64,000 nucleotides of DNA from Pseudorhodobacter sp. MZDSW-24AT (GCF_002794355.1 NZ_PGOI01000007.1:676208-740207), one strand, 5' to 3'; positions 31,590 to 41,260 are shown, counted from the first letter of the stretch. Notes: generated by a model from the letters alone, not told the origin. Program-made: numbers and translations.

Positions 31590-32012
31590 ATGATGTTCAC
31601 CGTTTCCCGCACCCGTGTTCTTGCCACGCTGATCGCCGCTGCCACCGTCGGGCTGGCGATGCTGGGGGCCAATGGCATTCCAGTTGACGCGACGGCACTG
31701 TTGCGCGCTGTGCTGCCGCTGCCCGTCGGGGCTGCCCTCGCGCAATGGCTGCTGTTTCCGCTCTTCGCCCGGCACGACGGGGGCAAGGGGCTGGCGCTCG
31801 ATATCCTTTTGTGGGGCGGGCTTATCGGCCTTTCGGGCGTTTTCGCGGGCACTCTGATTCTGCCCGGGGCCGGAACGCTTCTGGGGGCGCTGGTCACGTT
31901 GTCGCTGCCGATGCAATCGCCGCTCGCGGCGGCTGTTTACGCCTTTGGCGCCACGCTTGGCCTATGGCTGATGCGGCGCGCCAAGATGTCTGGCCCGCGC
32001 CAAGGCGCTTAG
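31590..32012 (+). CDS. Small integral membrane protein of unknown function
   Basis: 140 residues with about four hydrophobic helices (VLATLIAAATVGLAMLGANG, VLPLPVGAALAQWLLFPLF, ILLWGGLIGLSGVFAGTLIL, SPLAAAVYAFGATLGLWLM) and a basic C-terminus. Two adjacent ATGs (31590, 31593). I do not recognise a family. It precedes paiB by 73 bp on the same strand. Coding reality is supported by codon bias and a coherent membrane topology. Confidence 0.65.
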   Translation: MMFTVSRTRVLATLIAAATVGLAMLGANGIPVDATALLRAVLPLPVGAALAQWLLFPLFARHDGGKGLALDILLWGGLIGLSGVFAGTLILPGAGTLLGALVTLSLPMQSPLAAAVYAFGATLGLWLMRRAKMSGPRQGA

Positions 32013-32085
32013 GAGGGCGGGTTGGCTTGAGCAAGCCGCGCCTCCGGTTTAGCCTGCGAGTCGCCGCATCCTTGTCCGAGGCTCC

Positions 32086-32727
32086 ATGCATCCCAATCCC
32101 GCCTTCCGCACCACCGAGCCTGCGGCGCTGCGCGCCTTTGCGCAGGCGCAAGGCTTTGGCATGCTGGCCGTGAATGGCCCCGACGGGCCGCTTGCCGCCC
32201 ATGTGCCCTTTGTGCTGTCGGCGGATGGCCAGACGCTTGATCTGCACCTTGCCCGTTCAAACCCCATTGCCCGCGCAGCGCTGCCCTTGCCCGCGCTGCT
32301 CGCGGTGCAGGGCCCTGATGCCTATGTCTCGCCCGATTGGTATGGCCCGCAGGATGAGGTGCCCGATCAGGTGCCGACTTGGAATTACATCGCCGTCCAT
32401 CTGCGGGGCACTCTGCATCCGCTGCCGCTCGAGGCGCTGGAGCCGCATCTTGATGCCATCAGTGCGCTGCAAGAGGCGCGGCTTCTGCCCAAACCGCCAT
32501 GGACCAGCGCCAAGATGACCCCGGGCGCCATGCCGCGCATGATGCGGATGATCCTGCCTTTTCAGCTTCGGATCACGGATATGCAGGGCACTTGGAAACT
32601 GAACCAGAACAAGCCGCCCGAAGTCCGCGCGCGGGCGGCGGCCGCCTTGCGCGCGCGTCAGGGGCAAACCGATGGCGCGCGGCTTGCCGACGAGATGGAC
32701 CGCATTCTTCCGCCCGACCCGGCCTGA
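32086..32727 (+). CDS. PaiB-like FMN-binding negative transcriptional regulator
   Basis: 213 residues with the PaiB split-barrel pattern: MHPNPAFRTTEPAALRAF, GPLAAHVPFVL, YVSPDWYGPQDEVPTWNY-type stretch (DQVPTWNYIAVHLRG) and TWKLNQNKPPEVR near the C-terminus. Bacillus PaiB represses sporulation and protease genes; alphaproteobacterial members probably bind a flavin nucleotide. No PaiA acetyltransferase is adjacent. Family firm, function uncertain. Confidence 0.88.
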   Translation: MHPNPAFRTTEPAALRAFAQAQGFGMLAVNGPDGPLAAHVPFVLSADGQTLDLHLARSNPIARAALPLPALLAVQGPDAYVSPDWYGPQDEVPDQVPTWNYIAVHLRGTLHPLPLEALEPHLDAISALQEARLLPKPPWTSAKMTPGAMPRMMRMILPFQLRITDMQGTWKLNQNKPPEVRARAAAALRARQGQTDGARLADEMDRILPPDPA

Positions 32728-32811
32728 GCGTCATTCGCGGGGATGTCACTGCCGGGATGGACAGCGGGCCGCCCCCCGCCTAGGATTCAAGCTCTTCGAC
32801 CGGAGGTTGCC

Positions 32812-33108
32812 ATGCCAATGCCCCTTGCGCCTTTGTTGCCGCTTGCCCTGCGATTGGGGGCCATCGCCGCCATCGGCTATCTTGGTCAGCGGCTCATCCG
32901 TCAGCATGGCCAGATTGGACGCACTGACCAGCGCGCCGAAGAAGCGCTGGATGATCTGCCCGAAGGTCTGGCCAGCCATCGCCCCCGCGATGTGCAAGGT
33001 CAACGGAACACAAGCTTTCGCCTGCGCCGCAGCTTTTGCGTGGGCGAGAAAACCTATGAACTTGACGCGGGCGTTCTGGCCCGCCTGCGCCTGCGGGAAA
33101 TTGAATGA
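32812..33108 (+). CDS. Conserved hypothetical protein, possibly membrane anchored
   Basis: 98 residues from ATG 32812 with GGAGG 9 bases upstream. The N-terminus is hydrophobic (LAPLLPLALRLGAIAAIGYL), followed by a charged tail (TDQRAEEALDDLPEGLASHR). No family recognised. The last codons overlap the GST start by ATGA, so it is coupled to that gene. Confidence 0.6.
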   Translation: MPMPLAPLLPLALRLGAIAAIGYLGQRLIRQHGQIGRTDQRAEEALDDLPEGLASHRPRDVQGQRNTSFRLRRSFCVGEKTYELDAGVLARLRLREIE

Positions 33109-33713
33109 AACTGTTTCACTCGCCTACCTCGCCCTATGTCCGCAAGGTCATGGTGCTGATCGCGGAAACCGGGCTGACCGGGATCGAGCTTGTTCCTGCC
33201 TCCGGCACCCCGGTCGCACCCGATGCCGGCGTGATCGAACGCAACCCGCTGGGCAAAATCCCGGCGTTGTGCCGCGATGATGGTGCAACGCTCTATGACA
33301 GCCGGGTGATCTGCCAGTTTCTCAATGACAAGGCCGGAGCCAAGCTTTATCCGCCTGCGCCGCGTCTGTGGGACACGCTCACCGTCGAGGCCACGGCTGA
33401 TGGCATTCTCGATGCGGCGCTGCTGATGGTCTATGAAACCCGCCTCCGACCCGAAGACTGCCGCCATGCCCCGTGGGTTGAGGGGCAATGGTCCAAGGTC
33501 GCGCGGGCGCTGGATGAGCTGGAGCGTCGCTGGATCGACCATCTGAACGCAGGCCCGCTGGATATGGGCCAGATCGCCACCGGCTGCGCACTGGCCTATC
33601 TGGATCTGCGCCACGCCACGCGCCACTGGCGGATGGGCCACCCGCTGCTGGCAGCTTGGGAAGCGGGTTTCGCAGCGCGTCCGTCGATGCAGGCGACACA
33701 GCCTCCGGCTTGA
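33105..33713 (+). CDS. Glutathione S-transferase
   Basis: 202 residues. N-terminus MKLFHSPTSPYVRKVMVL is the thioredoxin-fold entry with catalytic Ser/Tyr candidates in SPTSPYVRK. GKIPALCRDDGATLYDSRVI holds the cis-Pro and glutathione-binding segment, and the C-terminal helical domain ends MGHPLLAAWEAGFAARPSMQ. Resembles YfcG/YibF-type GSTs. Coupled to the small hypothetical gene before it. Substrate unknown. Confidence 0.9.
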   Translation: MKLFHSPTSPYVRKVMVLIAETGLTGIELVPASGTPVAPDAGVIERNPLGKIPALCRDDGATLYDSRVICQFLNDKAGAKLYPPAPRLWDTLTVEATADGILDAALLMVYETRLRPEDCRHAPWVEGQWSKVARALDELERRWIDHLNAGPLDMGQIATGCALAYLDLRHATRHWRMGHPLLAAWEAGFAARPSMQATQPPA

Positions 33714-34065
33714 TCCTTGCGCGCGGCAAAAGCCGCTTATGAGGGGGCAAGCCCGCGCCCGGCGGCCGCGCTGCCACCTGCCGGAGCGCAGGGGTTCCTA
33801 TGCGGAGCGGGTGGCTTGCACGCTACCTCTTGTCGCAGGGGGTTGAATTGCGGCATCCTGCGCGCACCATTTCGCCAATACTTGTCGCGCCCTATCCGCC
33901 ACAGGCAAGGAAATAACGGTTCAAACTGAGTCACATGCGCCGTAATGTCCGCTGGACGTCGCGCTTGCGCTTGGCTAAGAACCCGAACGGCAGGGTCGTG
34001 GGCAACCACAGCCCCGAAATCTTTATGGGTCGCAGCCCCTGCGGCCTTGAAAGGGAGAATTACTC
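33714..34065 (+). promoter_or_regulatory. 352-bp intergenic region and petA leader
   Basis: No coding sequence is apparent. It must hold the petABC promoter. A ribosome site GAAAGGGAG lies just before the GTG start of petA. In R. capsulatus the petPR genes occupy the space upstream of petA; none are here. I see no strong inverted repeat in it. Confidence 0.5.
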
Positions 34066-34629
34066 GTGTCCCACGCAGAAGACCACGCAGGCACCCGCAG
34101 GGATTTCCTGTATTACGCAACCGCCGGGGCCGGGGCTGTTGCCGCCGGGGCCGCGGTCTGGCCGCTTGTGAACCAGATGAACCCCTCTGCCGATGTGCAG
34201 GCGCTGTCGTCGATCTTCGTCGACGTGTCGGGCGTCGCCGTCGGCACGCAGCTGACGGTGAAGTTTCTTGGCAAGCCGGTGTTCATCCGCCGCCGCTCGG
34301 AAGCCGAGATTGAGGCCGCCCGCGCCACCACGCTGGACGAGCTGACGATCGACCGCCTTGCCCAGAACCCCAACAAGCCCGGCGCTGACGCGCTGGACCA
34401 GAACCGCACGCTGGACGAAGCCGGCGAGTGGCTGGTGATGATCGGCGTCTGCACCCACCTCGGCTGCGTTCCGATCGGCGATGGCGCGGGCGATTTCGGT
34501 GGCTGGTTCTGCCCTTGCCACGGCTCGCACTATGACGAGGCTGGCCGCATCCGCCGCGGCCCCGCACCGCGCAACCTCGACATTCCGCTTGCGTCCTTCG
34601 TGGACGATTCAACGATCAGGCTCGGATAA
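34066..34629 (+). CDS. petA: Cytochrome bc1 complex Rieske iron-sulfur subunit
   Basis: 187 residues, same length as the R. sphaeroides protein, from a GTG start behind GGGAG. The N-terminus carries a twin-arginine type signal anchor ([20 protein letters not shown]) that stays uncleaved. The 2Fe-2S ligands are Cys129/His131 in CTHLGC and Cys149/His152 in CPCHGS; Cys134 and Cys151 form the disulfide. It transfers electrons from quinol at the Qo site to cytochrome c1. First gene of petABC. Confidence 0.97.
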   Translation: MSHAEDHAGTRRDFLYYATAGAGAVAAGAAVWPLVNQMNPSADVQALSSIFVDVSGVAVGTQLTVKFLGKPVFIRRRSEAEIEAARATTLDELTIDRLAQNPNKPGADALDQNRTLDEAGEWLVMIGVCTHLGCVPIGDGAGDFGGWFCPCHGSHYDEAGRIRRGPAPRNLDIPLASFVDDSTIRLG

Positions 34630-34641
34630 GGACACAACACC

Positions 34642-35979
34642 ATGGCCGGAATTCCGCACGACCATTACGAGCCCAAGACGGGTGGAGAGAAGTGGCTGCA
34701 CAAGCGCCTCCCCATCGTCGGGCTGATGTATGACACCTTGATGCTGCCCACACCCAAGAACCTGAACTGGATGTGGATCTGGGGCATCATCCTGACCTTC
34801 TGCCTTGCCCTGCAAATCGTGACCGGCATCGTGCTGGTGATGCATTACACGCCGCATGTCGACCATGCCTTCGCCTCGGTCGAGCATATCATGCGCAACG
34901 TGAACGGCGGACACATGCTCCGCTATTTGCACCAGAACGGCGCATCGCTGTTCTTCATCGCCGTTTACCTGCACATCTTCCGCGGCCTGTACTACGGCAG
35001 CTACAAGGCCCCGCGCGAAGTGACCTGGATCATCGGCATGATCATCTATCTGCTGATGATGGCCACCGCCTTCATGGGCTATGTGCTGCCTTGGGGTCAG
35101 ATGTCGTTCTGGGGCGCCACCGTGATCACCGGCCTGTTCGGCGCGATCCCGGGCGTGGGCGAAACCATCCAGACTTGGCTGCTTGGCGGTCCGGCGGTGG
35201 ACAATGCCACGCTGAACCGCTTCTTCTCGCTGCACTACCTGTTGCCCTTCGTGATCGCGGCGCTGGTGGCCGTGCACATCTGGGCCTTCCACACCACCGG
35301 CAACAACAACCCCACCGGGGTTGAGGTTCGCCGCGGGTCGAAGGAAGAGGCCGCGCGCGACACCGTGCCGTTCTGGCCCTATTTCGTGATCAAGGATCTC
35401 TTTGCGCTTGCAGTGATCCTGGCCGTGTTCTTCGCCATCGTCGGCTTCATGCCGAACTACCTTGGCCACCCTGACAACTACATCGAGGCAAACGCCCTCG
35501 CGACCCCTGCGCATATTGTGCCCGAATGGTATTTCCTGCCGTTCTACGCCATCCTGCGCGCGTTCACCGGCGAAGTCTGGGTCGTGATCGCGGCCGAATG
35601 GATCACCTTCGGCATCGTCGACGCCAAGTTCTTCGGGGTGCTGGCCATGTTCGGCGCCATCGCGGTGATGGCTCTGGCCCCGTGGCTGGACACGTCCTCG
35701 GTGCGGTCGGGCCGCTATCGCCCGATGTTCAAATGGTGGTTCGCCCTGCTCTGCGTCGACTTCATGGTGCTGATGTGGGTGGGCGCGATGCCGGCAGAAG
35801 AACCCTATGCCACCATCTCGCTGATCGCCTCGGCCTATTGGTTCGCTTACTTCCTTGTCATCCTGCCGCTTCTGGGTGTCATCGAAAAGCCGACCCCGCA
35901 GCCCGCGACCATCGAAGAAGACTTCAATGCCCACTATGCGCCGCCTGCCGCTTCGGCAGTGACCCAACCGGCCGAGTGA
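34642..35979 (+). CDS. petB: Cytochrome b of the bc1 complex
   Basis: 445 residues with eight transmembrane helices. The four haem histidines lie in [20 protein letters not shown]...VYLHIFRG (helix B) and [20 protein letters not shown] (helix D). The Qo-site motif [14 protein letters not shown] is intact. Length matches R. sphaeroides cytochrome b (445). It carries low- and high-potential b haems for the Q cycle. It is 12 bp after petA and 17 bp before petC. Confidence 0.98.
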   Translation: MAGIPHDHYEPKTGGEKWLHKRLPIVGLMYDTLMLPTPKNLNWMWIWGIILTFCLALQIVTGIVLVMHYTPHVDHAFASVEHIMRNVNGGHMLRYLHQNGASLFFIAVYLHIFRGLYYGSYKAPREVTWIIGMIIYLLMMATAFMGYVLPWGQMSFWGATVITGLFGAIPGVGETIQTWLLGGPAVDNATLNRFFSLHYLLPFVIAALVAVHIWAFHTTGNNNPTGVEVRRGSKEEAARDTVPFWPYFVIKDLFALAVILAVFFAIVGFMPNYLGHPDNYIEANALATPAHIVPEWYFLPFYAILRAFTGEVWVVIAAEWITFGIVDAKFFGVLAMFGAIAVMALAPWLDTSSVRSGRYRPMFKWWFALLCVDFMVLMWVGAMPAEEPYATISLIASAYWFAYFLVILPLLGVIEKPTPQPATIEEDFNAHYAPPAASAVTQPAE

Positions 35980-35996
35980 CAAAGGAACTGACTGAC

Positions 35997-36845
35997 ATGA
36001 TCAGGAACATCGCACTCACCGCCACCACCGCCCTTGCCCTTTCGGCAGGGGTGGCCATGGCTGCCGGTGGCCATGCCGAAATCACCGATCTGGACTTCGC
36101 CCATGAAGGCCCGTTCGGTCGCTTTGACCAGAACCAGCTGCAGCGCGGCCTTCAGGTCTATACCGAGGTCTGCGCGGCCTGCCATGGCATGAAATTCGTG
36201 CCGATCCGCAGCCTGTCGGACCCGGGTGGCCCGGAAATGCCGGAAGACCAGATCCGCGCCTATGCGGCACAGTTCACGGTGACCGACCGCGAAACCGGCG
36301 AAGACCGGGCTGGGGTGCCGACCGACCATTTCCCGATGTCGGGCATGGAAGGCGCGCCGGACCTGTCGCTGATGACCAAGGCCCGCGCCGGTTTTCACGG
36401 GCCCTACGGCACCGGGATCAGCCAGTTCTTCAACGGGATCGGCGGGGCGGAATACACCTATTCCATTCTGACCCATTACGATGAAGAACCCGCCTGCGCC
36501 CCAGATGGTGTGGACGGCTTTTACTACAACTCGGCCTTCCCGAACGGCGGCGTGCCGGACAGCTGCAAGGACGAGCATGGTGTTTCCACGGTGCCGGGCA
36601 GCTGGATCGCGATGCCGAATCCGCTCAGCGACGATCTGGTGACCTATGCCGACGGCACCCCGGCCACCGTTGCCAACATGGCCGAAGATGTCACCGCCTT
36701 CCTCGTCTGGGCGGCAGAGCCGAAGATGATGGCACGCAAACAGGCCGGCTTCACCGCCGTGGTTTTCCTGATCATCCTGTCTTCGCTGCTTTATCTGACC
36801 AACAAGAAAATCTGGTCCAATGTCAAAGGCAAGAAGATCGCCTGA
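35997..36845 (+). CDS. petC: Cytochrome c1 of the bc1 complex
   Basis: 282 residues from ATG 35997 with AAAGGAA upstream. Signal peptide ([22 protein letters not shown]) is followed by the haem-c motif CAACHG. An extended soluble domain holds the Met axial-ligand region. A C-terminal membrane anchor ([20 protein letters not shown]) ends in lysines. It passes electrons to cytochrome c2/cy. Last gene of petABC, followed by a strong terminator. Confidence 0.96.
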   Translation: MIRNIALTATTALALSAGVAMAAGGHAEITDLDFAHEGPFGRFDQNQLQRGLQVYTEVCAACHGMKFVPIRSLSDPGGPEMPEDQIRAYAAQFTVTDRETGEDRAGVPTDHFPMSGMEGAPDLSLMTKARAGFHGPYGTGISQFFNGIGGAEYTYSILTHYDEEPACAPDGVDGFYYNSAFPNGGVPDSCKDEHGVSTVPGSWIAMPNPLSDDLVTYADGTPATVANMAEDVTAFLVWAAEPKMMARKQAGFTAVVFLIILSSLLYLTNKKIWSNVKGKKIA

Positions 36846-36869
36846 GCGCCGTGCCAGAGATGACGCTGG

Positions 36870-36897
36870 AAAGCCCCGCCACTGGCGGGGCTTTTTC
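36870..36897 (+). terminator. Intrinsic terminator of petABC
   Basis: Stem AAGCCCCGCC / GGCGGGGCTT with a three-base loop and T5, 25 bases past the petC stop. Confidence 0.88.
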
Positions 36898-36954
36898 GTT
36901 CCAACGGGGTCTGGAGACAGTCCTGCTGCTGCCGCGCGGGGGGAAGCGTCGGAC

Positions 36955-37044
36955 GCCTCCGGCGGGAGTATTTAAGAAAGGTGCAATGACAGCCGCAGGA
37001 CCTTTGTGGTTTGCACCTTTTCCAAATACTCCCGCGCGGAGCGC
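36955..37044. repeat. Inverted pair of the dispersed repeat between petC and thiQ
   Basis: Copy 3 (36955-36986: GCCTCCGGCGGGAGTATTT then AAGAAAGGTGCAA) and copy 4 in opposite orientation (37011-37044: TTGCACCTTTTCCAAATACT then CCCGCGCGGAGCGC). The pair can form a stem of about 26 bp with a loop of about 24 bases between the convergent petC and thiQ genes, probably adding to termination in both directions. Confidence 0.75.
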
Positions 37045-37049
37045 TCTTT

Positions 37050-37742
37050 TTACCCCAGATAGGCTTGCAGCGCCGGAGGTGGGTCGGCGAACAAAGGTTC
37101 CGTCGGGGCAGGGGGATGGGCCATGCCCTCTGTCACCAGAACTGTCCACTCGGCAAAGGCCCGTGCATCCGCCGGGTCGTGGGTGACCATAAGCACCAGC
37201 GCGCCGGTTTCGGTGGCGACTTCCTCCACCAAGGCCAGCATCTCGGCTTTCAGGGCGGGACCAAGGGCGGCAAAGGGCTCGTCCAAGAGCAGCACGGGCC
37301 GCGCCCGCAACAAGGCGCGCGCCAGTGCCGCGCGGCCGATCTGTCCACCCGAAAGCTGCGCGGGTTTGCGTGTGCCCATACCCGCCAGCCCCACCCGGTC
37401 GAGCACGGCGGTGACTTGAGCGCATTGTGCGGCAGAGAGGCGCAGGTCGGGACGCAGGCCAAGGCCAAGGTTTTGCGCCACGGTCAGATGCGGGAACAGG
37501 TTCTGATCTTGAAACAAAATCGTCACCGGCCGGGCTCCGGGGCTTGCGGGCGCGAGATCCTTTCCTTGCCAGAGCACGCGCCCTGATTGCGGTGCGAAGA
37601 ATCCGGCTATGGCGGCCAGCAGTGTGGATTTCCCCGCACCCGAAGGCCCGATCACCGCCACCCGCGCGCCTGCGGGCACCTCCCAATCCGCGGTCAGACG
37701 AAACGCGTCCTGCGCCAGCACCATCTTGTCAAACCGCAGCAT
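37050..37742 (-). CDS. thiQ: Thiamine ABC transporter ATP-binding protein
   Basis: 230 residues from ATG 37742. Walker A GPSGAGKST, signature LSGGQ, Walker B LLLDEPFAALGP. Energises uptake of thiamine (or TPP/TMP) through ThiP. The gene overlaps the thiP end by 14 bp. It is last in thiBPQ under the TPP riboswitch upstream of thiB. The length equals E. coli ThiQ (232). Confidence 0.93.
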   Translation of the reverse strand: MLRFDKMVLAQDAFRLTADWEVPAGARVAVIGPSGAGKSTLLAAIAGFFAPQSGRVLWQGKDLAPASPGARPVTILFQDQNLFPHLTVAQNLGLGLRPDLRLSAAQCAQVTAVLDRVGLAGMGTRKPAQLSGGQIGRAALARALLRARPVLLLDEPFAALGPALKAEMLALVEEVATETGALVLMVTHDPADARAFAEWTVLVTEGMAHPPAPTEPLFADPPPALQAYLG

Positions 37743-39279
37743 GGCGACGCCCCCAGAAATCAAACGCCCAGAACAGCCCAAAACTGATGCCCACCAGCAG
37801 GAGCGCCGCCCCTGCCGCTGTGTCCAGCCGATACGACGCCATCAGCCCTTGCACCACCAAAGGCAGGGTTGCGCTTTGGTCCGAAGCGAACAGCGCGATC
37901 ACCCCCAGATCGCCCATGGACAAGGCCGCCGCAAGCCCGGCACCAAAGCCCAAGGGCCGCGCCAGCCGGGGCAGGGCGATCAACCGCAGCCACGCCAGCC
38001 CTTGCAGGTGCAGCGATTCGGACAACCTCCCGTAATCGGCCCGCAGCACGCGCGCTTCGGGCAGCAGCAGCCGATAGACGAAGGGCAGCGACAGCGCCAC
38101 GTTCACCGCGACCGTCACCCCCAGCGCCAGCCGGGATGGCAGCACCCAAGGCTGCACCAGCAGGAACAGCCCGGTGCCGAGGACCAGTCCCGACGTTGCC
38201 AGCGGCAGCAATGCCACCCCGTCCATCACCGCTGCACCCCGTTGCGCTTCCGCCACCGACAGGGCCAGCGCCAAGGAGGCAACCAGCGTCAGCAGGGTCG
38301 AGATCAGCGCCACAGCCACAGACCGCCCTGCCGCAGCCCAGACAGCGGGCGGCAGCTCGCCCAAGCCCGGTGCACCGCGCAAGGCGATGGCGCAGAGCGG
38401 GCCCAGCAGGAACAGCGCCGCTGCCGCAATCGCCAGCACGTCGATGGCCAAGGGCAGTGCGCCCTGCACCCGCAGCACCGGCGCGCGGCCAAGGCCTGCG
38501 CCAAAGCCCGGTGTGGCCACCACCCGCCAGATCAGCGTCGCCACCAGCGCGCAAAGCAGGAACTGCACCCCGGCCAGCATCGCCGCCCGGCCGAGGTTGA
38601 AGTCGAATCGCACCGCCTGATAGATCGCAAGCTCTACCGTTGTCGCGCCCGGCCCTCCCCCCAGCGTCAACGCGATGGCAAAGCTGGTCAGGCAGATCAC
38701 AAAGATCACCGCGCAAGCTCCCGGCAGCACCGCCCGCAGCATCGGCCTTTCCAGATGCCGCGTCACCTGCGCCGGAGCAAAGCCGAGCGACTCGGCCAGC
38801 CGGAAGCGTTCGGCCGGGATCGCCTGCCAGCCTTGCAGGATCATGCGCACGGCCAAGGGCAGGTTCAGAAAGACATGCGCCAGAATCACCCCCTGCGCAC
38901 CATAGACCGTCAGCGTCGGCAACCCCACGGCCGCCAGCCCCTGATTGACCCATCCGCTGCGCCCGAAAACCGCGATCAGCCCCATGACCGCCACGATGGT
39001 GGGCAGCAAGAATGGCGCCCCCATCAGCGTGATCAGCGCGCCCCGCCCAAAAAACTGCCGCCGCGCCAGCGCCCGCGCCACCGGCACCGCGAGCAGGCAG
39101 GACAGCCCTGCCGACACGGCCGCCTGCCACAGCGTGAACCACAGCGCCTGCGCATCGCCCGTTGCCAGTGCGGGCCAAACCCCGGCCCGCCACAGCACCG
39201 CGACCAGCGGCAGCAGCACCAAGGCTGCCACCGCCGCCGCGACGCCCGCGCCGATCACTGAGACAGCGCTGCGCGCCAT
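37729..39279 (-). CDS. thiP: Thiamine ABC transporter permease
   Basis: 516-residue double permease (two fused BPD permease halves) like E. coli ThiP (536). Hydrophobic helices are dense throughout. EAA-like loops are seen in each half (RLAESLGFAPAQVTRHLERP and RLSESLHLQGLAWLRLIALP). It overlaps thiB by 25 bp and thiQ by 14 bp. It forms the whole channel alone. A high-G+C alternative frame of similar length exists but lacks membrane character. Confidence 0.93.
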   Translation of the reverse strand: MARSAVSVIGAGVAAAVAALVLLPLVAVLWRAGVWPALATGDAQALWFTLWQAAVSAGLSCLLAVPVARALARRQFFGRGALITLMGAPFLLPTIVAVMGLIAVFGRSGWVNQGLAAVGLPTLTVYGAQGVILAHVFLNLPLAVRMILQGWQAIPAERFRLAESLGFAPAQVTRHLERPMLRAVLPGACAVIFVICLTSFAIALTLGGGPGATTVELAIYQAVRFDFNLGRAAMLAGVQFLLCALVATLIWRVVATPGFGAGLGRAPVLRVQGALPLAIDVLAIAAAALFLLGPLCAIALRGAPGLGELPPAVWAAAGRSVAVALISTLLTLVASLALALSVAEAQRGAAVMDGVALLPLATSGLVLGTGLFLLVQPWVLPSRLALGVTVAVNVALSLPFVYRLLLPEARVLRADYGRLSESLHLQGLAWLRLIALPRLARPLGFGAGLAAALSMGDLGVIALFASDQSATLPLVVQGLMASYRLDTAAGAALLLVGISFGLFWAFDFWGRRHAAV

Positions 39280-40238
39280 TCCTCGACCGCCTCCACCCGA
39301 AGCGATTCGGCCTCATCCTCGGTCAGGAACAGCACCTTTTCCGGCAAAGGCAACGCCGCCCAGCCCTCTGGCCAGTCCGCCACTGGCAAGGCCGAGGGCA
39401 GCGACCAGTTCGCCGCCGGCACCACCTTTTGAAACTCGGGCGTCAGCACCCAAGCCATGAACCGGTCTGCCAGTTCCGGCTGATCGGTGCCTGCGATTTT
39501 CCCCACGGTTTCCGCCATGAAGTAATGCCCCTCGGGGAACAGCGCGGCCTGCTTGGTCTGATCGTCTTCGGCCATCATGTGATAGGCGGGCGAGGTGGTG
39601 TAGCTCAGCACCATATCGGCCTCGCCGCTGGTGAACAGACCATAGCTTTCCGACCAGCCCTTGGTCACCGTCAGAACATGCGGCGCCAGATCGGCCCAGA
39701 AGGCCCCGGCCTGATCGCCATAAACCGCCTTCACCCAAAGCACCATCGCCAGCCCCGAGATCGAGGTGCGCGGGTCCTGAATCACCACCGTGATCCCGTC
39801 TGGCAAGTGGCGCATGGCCTCCAGCGAGGCAGGCGGTGTGGCCATCCGCGTGGTGTCATAGACAAAGGCGGTGTGGCCCCAGTTAAAAGGAAGGAAGGTG
39901 TCATCCGGCCAGTCGACCGGCACGGTCAGCGCCGCCAGATCCTGCCCATGCGGCGCAAACAGCCCGGAGTCGCGCGCGCGGGCCAGCACATCGGTCGACA
40001 GCCCGATCATCACATCGGCCTGCGTCCGCTCGCCCTCCAGCAGAAGGCGGGGCAGCAGATCTCCGGTCGAGAACTCAAGGTCACAGTCGCAGATCGCCTC
40101 GAACCCCGATTCGATCGCCGGACCGGGCCCCCATTCCGAAGTGAAATATTCCCCTGCATAAACAGTCAGAACAGGCGTTTCTGCATGCGCGGCAAGCGCA
40201 AGGCAGGAAAGGCCGGTCGCAAGGATTGAAGTCTTCAT
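39255..40238 (-). CDS. thiB: Thiamine-binding periplasmic protein
   Basis: 327 residues from ATG 40238 behind GGAGGAAG. A signal peptide (MKTSILATGLSCLALAAHA) precedes the mature part ETPVLTVYAGEYFTSEWGPG. The family fold (TbpA) is seen in ADVMIGLSTDVLARARDSGLF and LPFNWGHTAFVYDT. It delivers thiamine to ThiPQ. It lies 50 bp after the TPP riboswitch, which should repress it when TPP is high. Confidence 0.94.
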   Translation of the reverse strand: MKTSILATGLSCLALAAHAETPVLTVYAGEYFTSEWGPGPAIESGFEAICDCDLEFSTGDLLPRLLLEGERTQADVMIGLSTDVLARARDSGLFAPHGQDLAALTVPVDWPDDTFLPFNWGHTAFVYDTTRMATPPASLEAMRHLPDGITVVIQDPRTSISGLAMVLWVKAVYGDQAGAFWADLAPHVLTVTKGWSESYGLFTSGEADMVLSYTTSPAYHMMAEDDQTKQAALFPEGHYFMAETVGKIAGTDQPELADRFMAWVLTPEFQKVVPAANWSLPSALPVADWPEGWAALPLPEKVLFLTEDEAESLRVEAVEEWRAALSQ

Positions 40239-40288
40239 GTCTTCCTCCAATTGCGACGGAACAGGTCGGGCTTGGAGGTCATCCGTCG

Positions 40289-40375
40289 CACCTTCCCTCC
40301 GCCGGTATGATCCGGTTCAGGTTCAACGGGTCCGCTTTCGCATCTCAGCCCAAATCTTGGGCACCCCGAGGTATC
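40289..40375 (-). promoter_or_regulatory. TPP riboswitch (THI element) controlling thiBPQ
   Basis: On the minus strand the hallmark pieces occur in order: CTCGGGGTGCCC, an internal stem, GGGCTGAGATGCGAAAGC, ACCCGTTGAACCTGAACCGG, then ATCATACCGGCGGAGGGAAG. These are the P3/J3-2 CTGAGA and the P4-P5 ACCTGAACC...GATCATACC signatures of the THI box. It lies in the leader of thiB, consistent with TPP-dependent repression of thiamine import. Confidence 0.95.
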
Positions 40376-40426
40376 GGCAAGGATAGGCCCGCCGCCCGCA
40401 GGCGCAAGGGCCAAAAGCAAGGCGGG

Positions 40427-41260
40427 TCAGGCCTCGGTCAAAAGCGCGGCCAGACCTTCCCGATAGGTGGGATACAGCAGGCGCACGCCCAGTTCGTCCT
40501 TGATCCGGTCATTCCGCACCCGCTTGGATTCGGAATAGAAGCTGCGCGCCATCGGCGTCATCTCGGCCTCTTCAAATCGAATCGCGGGCGGTTCCGGCAG
40601 GCCCAGCAGGGCCGCCGCATGCGACAGCACATCTTCTGGCGGGGCGGGTTCGTCATCACAGACGTTATAGGCCGCGCCGGGGTTGGGACGCGCGATGCTG
40701 GCGGCCAAGACCTGCGCAATATCCTCGACATGGGTGCGGCTGAAATACTGCCCAGACTTGATGATACGCCGCGCGCTGCCGTCACGCACCTTTTCAAACG
40801 GCCCGCGACCGGGGCCGTAAATCCCTGCCAGCCGAAAGATATGCACGGGCAGGCCCGTGGCCCGCCATTGTTCTTCGGCCAGCACGCGCTGCGCGCCGCG
40901 CGGACTTGCGGGGGTCAGCGCGGTCGTTTCATCCACCCAAGCCCCCTGATGGTCGCCATAGACACCGGTGGTCGACAGATAGCCCACCCAGTCCAGGTGC
41001 GCCTGTGCCATCTGCGGACAGAGTTGCAAAAACGGGTCGCCTGCCGCATCCGGTGCTGCGGAAACCAAAACATGCGTCGCCTGCGCCAAAGCCGGGCCAA
41101 GATCTCCGGGCCACAGCAGCGGGGTGATCCCGCGCGCCTGCATGCGCGCGGCTTTGTCTGGGTCGCGGGTGGTGCCAATCACCGACCAGCCTTGCGCAAT
41201 CAGCCGCCGGGCCAACGCATCCGCGCTATAGCCATGTCCAAGGGAAAGCAGGGTGTTCAT
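40427..41260 (-). CDS. NAD-dependent epimerase/dehydratase-like (atypical SDR) protein
   Basis: 277 residues from ATG 41260 (MNTLLSLGHGYSADALAR). The Rossmann turn is GHGYSA, an SDR a/e-like variant without the classic GxxGxxG. Later blocks GYLSTTGVYGDHQGAW, FRLAGIYGPGRGPFEKV and NVCDDEPAPPEDVL match the YeeZ/nucleoside-diphosphate-sugar epimerase group. No Tyr-x3-Lys pair stands out, so catalysis is doubtful. It precedes the TPP riboswitch by about 50 bp and lies 80 bp behind petR. Confidence 0.75.
   Translation of the reverse strand: MNTLLSLGHGYSADALARRLIAQGWSVIGTTRDPDKAARMQARGITPLLWPGDLGPALAQATHVLVSAAPDAAGDPFLQLCPQMAQAHLDWVGYLSTTGVYGDHQGAWVDETTALTPASPRGAQRVLAEEQWRATGLPVHIFRLAGIYGPGRGPFEKVRDGSARRIIKSGQYFSRTHVEDIAQVLAASIARPNPGAAYNVCDDEPAPPEDVLSHAAALLGLPEPPAIRFEEAEMTPMARSFYSESKRVRNDRIKDELGVRLLYPTYREGLAALLTEA

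Noticed and set aside
37760..39316. 518-residue frame on the same strand as thiP, different phase
   Set aside because: Glycine/arginine-rich without membrane helices; thiP in the neighbouring phase has the expected double-permease topology.
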